This document shows, one piece after another, positions 60,585 to 64,000 of a DNA stretch of 64,000 nucleotides. The notes below the pieces were generated by a model, which made no database searches, had not been told where the DNA came from, and saw only the letters and a program-made list of their open reading frames with translations. Within the stretch, counting starts at the first letter, position 1; each line of letters begins with the position of its first letter. This DNA is from Sphingobium sp. HWE2-09 (GTDB lineage: Bacteria > Pseudomonadota > Alphaproteobacteria > Sphingomonadales > Sphingomonadaceae): positions 1,922,001-1,986,000 of the forward strand of contig NZ_JAYKZX010000003.1 in NCBI RefSeq assembly GCF_035989265.1, in the 5' to 3' direction. Made by a program: the position numbers and the translations under genes.

Positions 60585-62132
60585 CTAGCTGGGCAGCCCC
60601 GCTCCCCGCAGACCGTCCGCGAACAATTGAAGATCCTCCTTCTTACGGAGATGGACCCAGTTGCGGACGCTCGAAACCCGAAGCGCCGGATTATGGCGCC
60701 GAAGCAGTCGCATCGCTCGTTCCGCATCGGAGAGCCGGCCGCCAACCAGATTGCTCGCGGCATTCAATGCCATGGCGCGGGGATTGTGCGGATCCAGAAG
60801 GAAGGCCGTCTGGGAAGATTGGGATGCCTCGTCGCTCTGTGACCCAAGGAGTTGGGCAAGACTCGTGAGGATCGCGATGTCCGCCATCTCGGCTTCGGTA
60901 GGATTTTCCCGGGATGCTCTGGCGATCCTCGCCAGCGCTTCCGCACGCCGACCTGCTGAAAGAAGCTGCCCACCGCTGAGAGCCCAAGCGAACGCGCATC
61001 CCGGTCCCACACGAAGCGCCTTGTCCATGTAGGCGCCGCAGATCTCGAGATCCTCTCCGAAATGGCCGAGGGCATAGCTGCCTCTAGTCAGTGCGACGGG
61101 GTCGTCGTCACTGTTAGTCACCGCGGCCTGTGCCAGGCGCGCACCCTCCGCACTCTCGCGATCGACGTCGTCCATCCAGAGCGCCTGCTTCTTCATCACC
61201 AGCGACCAGGCAGCTGCCGCATAAGCGGGACCGAAATCCGGATTGAGCTCGACCGATCTGTGGAACGCCGCCACCGCGCGCTCAAGTTCGACGCGTCCCT
61301 TCCGAGCCATCAACGACTGTCCCAGAATGAAATGATCGTAGTAGTTCAGCCTCTCCGGGTCTTTCTGAAGAACGCGATCCACCTCCGTCCTTTTCAGACA
61401 ATCCACGAGAGCGGCAACGACACACCTCGATATCCTTTCCTGCGCATCGATCTGGTCCCCATCGTCGACATCGATGCAGCCGGTCCAGAGGCAGATTCCA
61501 CCTGAAGTGCCAAGTCGCATGGAAACGCGCCTGCGACCGTTTGAAGAGCGAACGCTGCAATCGAGCCGGTAGTCGCTGCGCACACCCGAGGCCATCGGAT
61601 CGACAAGGCGTGCCCCGTCAGCCACCACCCCGATCAGAGGCATGCGCGCGAGGCCCACCAGCAGCTCATCATGCAGTCCGTCGGCGAAGTGCGCGTCCGA
61701 ACGGTCCATCGAATGCGACAGCACGGGTGTCACGACCAGTAGAGGCAGAGGCCTGGAGACACTTCGATCCAAAGCGTCGTCAGGCTTCAGGACCAGCGTC
61801 CGCACGGTGGACGCCGACCGGCCCTGCTCCCTCACCGCCGCGATGAACCTAAACCCCCTCCGCGCTTTGGTCCTCACAAATCGCTGCTGCGTTCCATCGT
61901 CACCGATCGCCTTGCGGACGGCGTTCACGTGACTCGCAAGCGTGGAGTCGGAAACAATCCGACCGTTCCAGACTTCCGCCACCATGAAGTCCTTACTCAC
62001 GATCCTGTCGTGATGCGCGACGAGGAGGTATAGGAGGTCGAACACCTTCGGTGCGAGCGTCACCGGTACGCCAGCCCGCTGAAGCTCTCGCAGGTCGGGA
62101 TCAAGCGAGAAGTCCTCAAATAGCAGCTTCAT
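60585..62132 (-). CDS. winged-helix transcriptional regulator with TPR domain
   Basis: Protein of 515 residues: an OmpR/CadC-type winged helix (residues 1-100: LFEDFSLDPDLRELQRAGVPVTLAPKVFDLLYLLVAHH, then VRKAIGDDGTQQRFVRTKARRGFRF), a TolB-N-like central part (ADGLHDELLVGLARMPLIGVVADGARLV) and C-terminal TPR repeats (AVAAFHRSVELNPDFGPAYAAAAW, AEALARIARASRENPTEAEM). No TM helix, so cytoplasmic, unlike CadC. Target unknown. The 255 bases before it hold no gene. Confidence 0.88.
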   Translation of the reverse strand: MKLLFEDFSLDPDLRELQRAGVPVTLAPKVFDLLYLLVAHHDRIVSKDFMVAEVWNGRIVSDSTLASHVNAVRKAIGDDGTQQRFVRTKARRGFRFIAAVREQGRSASTVRTLVLKPDDALDRSVSRPLPLLVVTPVLSHSMDRSDAHFADGLHDELLVGLARMPLIGVVADGARLVDPMASGVRSDYRLDCSVRSSNGRRRVSMRLGTSGGICLWTGCIDVDDGDQIDAQERISRCVVAALVDCLKRTEVDRVLQKDPERLNYYDHFILGQSLMARKGRVELERAVAAFHRSVELNPDFGPAYAAAAWSLVMKKQALWMDDVDRESAEGARLAQAAVTNSDDDPVALTRGSYALGHFGEDLEICGAYMDKALRVGPGCAFAWALSGGQLLSAGRRAEALARIARASRENPTEAEMADIAILTSLAQLLGSQSDEASQSSQTAFLLDPHNPRAMALNAASNLVGGRLSDAERAMRLLRRHNPALRVSSVRNWVHLRKKEDLQLFADGLRGAGLPS

Positions 62133-62387
62133 CCCACACCTCCGATATCAAGCCGATGCGGCAAAGCCGTTACGCCTTCGCACCGATTGCAGATGGCCGC
62201 GATGCAGTCATGACGCAAGGGGCCCGGGAAAAGTCCGACCGTCCCGTCGCGCCAGTCCGATCTGGCGCCAGCTGGGAGAGAAAGACAAGAGAAAAACAAG
62301 ATGCTCGCAAGGACGTTCTGGCGGCAGGGCATTAAGGTTGGTTTTGGACCTACTTCGGTCCGTTACAAGCCCGAAAGGTGAGGCCGA

Positions 62388-64000
62388 ATGTCTATGTCAG
62401 GGGCGTCGGCCAGCGACGACCCACATTTTCTGGAACGCACCGGACGGCATCCACAGGACGTTGCCAATTTCATCCGGTTGATGGACGACCTCGTCCCCAC
62501 CGTCACGATAAGTCATTGCTGGACCGACACATGCGGGTCTCTAAGCTACTCCGGATGGCGGATAGGGCACTTGAACGAACATGCGCTCGTGATGTTCGGC
62601 GCCCAAAGTGACGATGAGCTCAAAGGGGAGCCACTCGAGCGACTGGTCGCGATGGAGGATGCCCGGATGGTGACATCGATCATCAAGGCCACCCTGGCTG
62701 GAACATGCAAGGCGCCTGTCCAGGTGACAGTGCGGACAATGGCAGGTGACACCTTCCCTGTCCGGATGACAGCTTGCGACGCCGGTGCAGGCGGAATCCG
62801 GCTCGTGCTGGCCACGCTCGAGCAGCCCCGTGACACCCGCAGCCGCCTACGGGCGAGCGAAGGAAGATATCGGCAGCTCTTCAACCAGATGCCTATCGCG
62901 CTCATGCGCATCGATGCGTTCGGTACGCTCAGCATATTCGAAAAGCCGCGGCGTGAGGGCGTGACGGACCTCGCCACGTACTTGGACGCGCATCCCTACG
63001 AGGTCGAACGCGCGCTCGACCTGGTCAGGATCGCCGAGGCGAACGACTACGCCGAATCCCTCTTCGGGACCGGTGATCCGCGCTCCATGCTCACAAGCGT
63101 GCGCGCCTATTGGGAGGCCCGGCCGGATACCTTCCGCCGCATGCTCTGCGCGCGATATTCGGGCAGGCGGTTCATCGTCGAGAAGACGGTCGTCTGCGGA
63201 CTTTCTGGACAGCGGGTGCCCGTGTTCCTGTCGCAGGCCTTCCCGCCAAGAAGCCAGCCACAGGGCAACAGCCTGCTCGGCATGATAGACATTAGCGCAC
63301 AGATCGAGGCAGAAGCGGAGCTGCAGCGCATGCGAGCGCGCCTTGCCAATTCGACCCGCGCCTCGGTCACCAGCGAACTTGCAGCCTCGATCGCGCACGA
63401 GGTCAGTCAGCCTCTATCGTCGATCGTCGTAAACGGTGGCACCGCACTTCGTTGGCTCGACAAGTCGCCGCCGGACCTAGAACGCGCGATCTCGAGATTG
63501 AAAAGCGTGATTGCTCACGCCGAACGGGCGATCGATGTCGTCAACGGCTTGCGGGACCTCTCTTCAGGTGTCTCCATCGAGCATGTTCCGCTGGACTTGA
63601 ACGAGCTCGTTGCGGGTGCCCTCACCCTTGTCGAGGACGAAGCGAAGGCGAAGGGGATCGAGCTTCAAGCCGAACTATCCCGGCCACTGCCAGCAGTCGA
63701 AGGCATTCACGTCCAACTGACTCAGGTGATCGTGAACATACTTATGAATGCGATCCAGGCCATCGATCAGGGGAACGTCGAGCGGCGAGCGGTTCACGTT
63801 CAAACCTCCCCTGCGATGGACGGAAACGTCGAAGTCCGCATCGTGGATACCGGACCCGGCATCTCGGAGGATCGGCACAGCCGAATCTTCGATAGTTTTT
63901 TCACGACCAAGCAATCCGGGATCGGCATGGGACTTGCGATATGCCGATCCATAGTGGAATCCCATGGAGGATCGATCGGCGTAGGGCGGGCAATCAGTGG
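62388..64000 (+). CDS. PAS-domain sensor histidine kinase (3' end cut by window)
   Basis: Related to the kinase at 40073. From the ATG at 62388 (MSMSGASASDD) there is a PAS domain (HALVMFGAQSDDELKGEPLERLVAMEDA), a second PAS-like part (RYRQLFNQMPIALMRIDAFG), the H-box ELAASIAHEVSQPLSSIVVNGG, VIVNILMNAIQAID, VRIVDTGPGISED, and GIGMGLAICRSIVESHGGSIG where the window ends with about 20-30 residues left. Soluble. Its frame runs without a stop to the window edge. Confidence 0.9.
   Translation, partial: MSMSGASASDDPHFLERTGRHPQDVANFIRLMDDLVPTVTISHCWTDTCGSLSYSGWRIGHLNEHALVMFGAQSDDELKGEPLERLVAMEDARMVTSIIKATLAGTCKAPVQVTVRTMAGDTFPVRMTACDAGAGGIRLVLATLEQPRDTRSRLRASEGRYRQLFNQMPIALMRIDAFGTLSIFEKPRREGVTDLATYLDAHPYEVERALDLVRIAEANDYAESLFGTGDPRSMLTSVRAYWEARPDTFRRMLCARYSGRRFIVEKTVVCGLSGQRVPVFLSQAFPPRSQPQGNSLLGMIDISAQIEAEAELQRMRARLANSTRASVTSELAASIAHEVSQPLSSIVVNGGTALRWLDKSPPDLERAISRLKSVIAHAERAIDVVNGLRDLSSGVSIEHVPLDLNELVAGALTLVEDEAKAKGIELQAELSRPLPAVEGIHVQLTQVIVNILMNAIQAIDQGNVERRAVHVQTSPAMDGNVEVRIVDTGPGISEDRHSRIFDSFFTTKQSGIGMGLAICRSIVESHGGSIGVGRAIS

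Overview
The window is GC-rich, densely packed DNA from an alphaproteobacterium, most likely a sphingomonad (Sphingomonadaceae). The basis is an ImuA-ImuB-DnaE2 cassette behind a GAAC-N7-GAAC LexA box, HisKA_2-type histidine kinases, FixJ-type regulators, DUF5818, and TonB receptor style. This placement is an inference. I saw no rRNA, tRNA or CRISPR array.

Layout. 1-3.6 kb: a Fur-type iron-uptake operon (PepSY protein, small membrane protein, TonB-dependent receptor cut by the window edge). 4.1-14.3 kb: DNA-damage island with two divergent SRAP genes around one LexA box, DUF1810, a second LexA box before imuA-imuB-dnaE2, then an AlkB-like dioxygenase, exonuclease III and a DnaQ-like exonuclease. 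14.4-17.2 kb: PEBP-like protein, DUF3429, phosphoesterase, secreted S1/P1 nuclease, DUF5818. 17.2-23.5 kb: DoxX, a NarL-type regulator and its convergent propeller kinase, an AhpD-like protein, a small membrane protein and RidA. 23.7-24.6 kb: a broken LysR gene.

24.6-35.2 kb is the most unusual part. It is a defence-like island: DUF4062 protein, a possible ubiquitin-like small protein, a Dna2-like nuclease/RNase H-fold/SF1 helicase, a WYL regulator, an SbcD-like phosphoesterase, an SMC/SbcC-like ATPase and an unrecognised 190-residue protein. Three copies of an inverted repeat (GGTGACAG-N3-CTGTCACC type) precede its transcription units. I infer one WYL-controlled system.

35.4-46.7 kb: SDR/AraC pair, ohr-SDR-hydrolase operon, a PAS kinase, an NmrA-like protein, a cupin, two tandem sensor-less kinases, a DUF6438 lipoprotein, a LysR regulator and an Ohr paralogue lacking its peroxidatic cysteine. 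46.8-51 kb: an EmrB-EmrA-TolC type efflux operon whose emrB carries a poly-G frameshift. 51.2-55.8 kb: three response regulators, a sigma-like protein and an MscS channel with a cyclic-nucleotide domain. 55.9-57.1 kb: a complete IS3-family element. 57.1-60.5 kb: a nitric-oxide module (flavohemoglobin, truncated hemoglobin, alternative oxidase, NsrR) with three NsrR-like boxes. The window ends with a TPR winged-helix regulator and a partial PAS kinase related to the one at 40 kb.

Regulatory wiring is the second theme. The palindrome TACCCA-N2-TGGGTA occurs in three divergent intergenic regions (DoxX/NarL regulator, propeller kinase/AhpD-like, ohr operon/PAS kinase). The motif CCTTCGTATGA occurs before four genes of the kinase/FixJ area.
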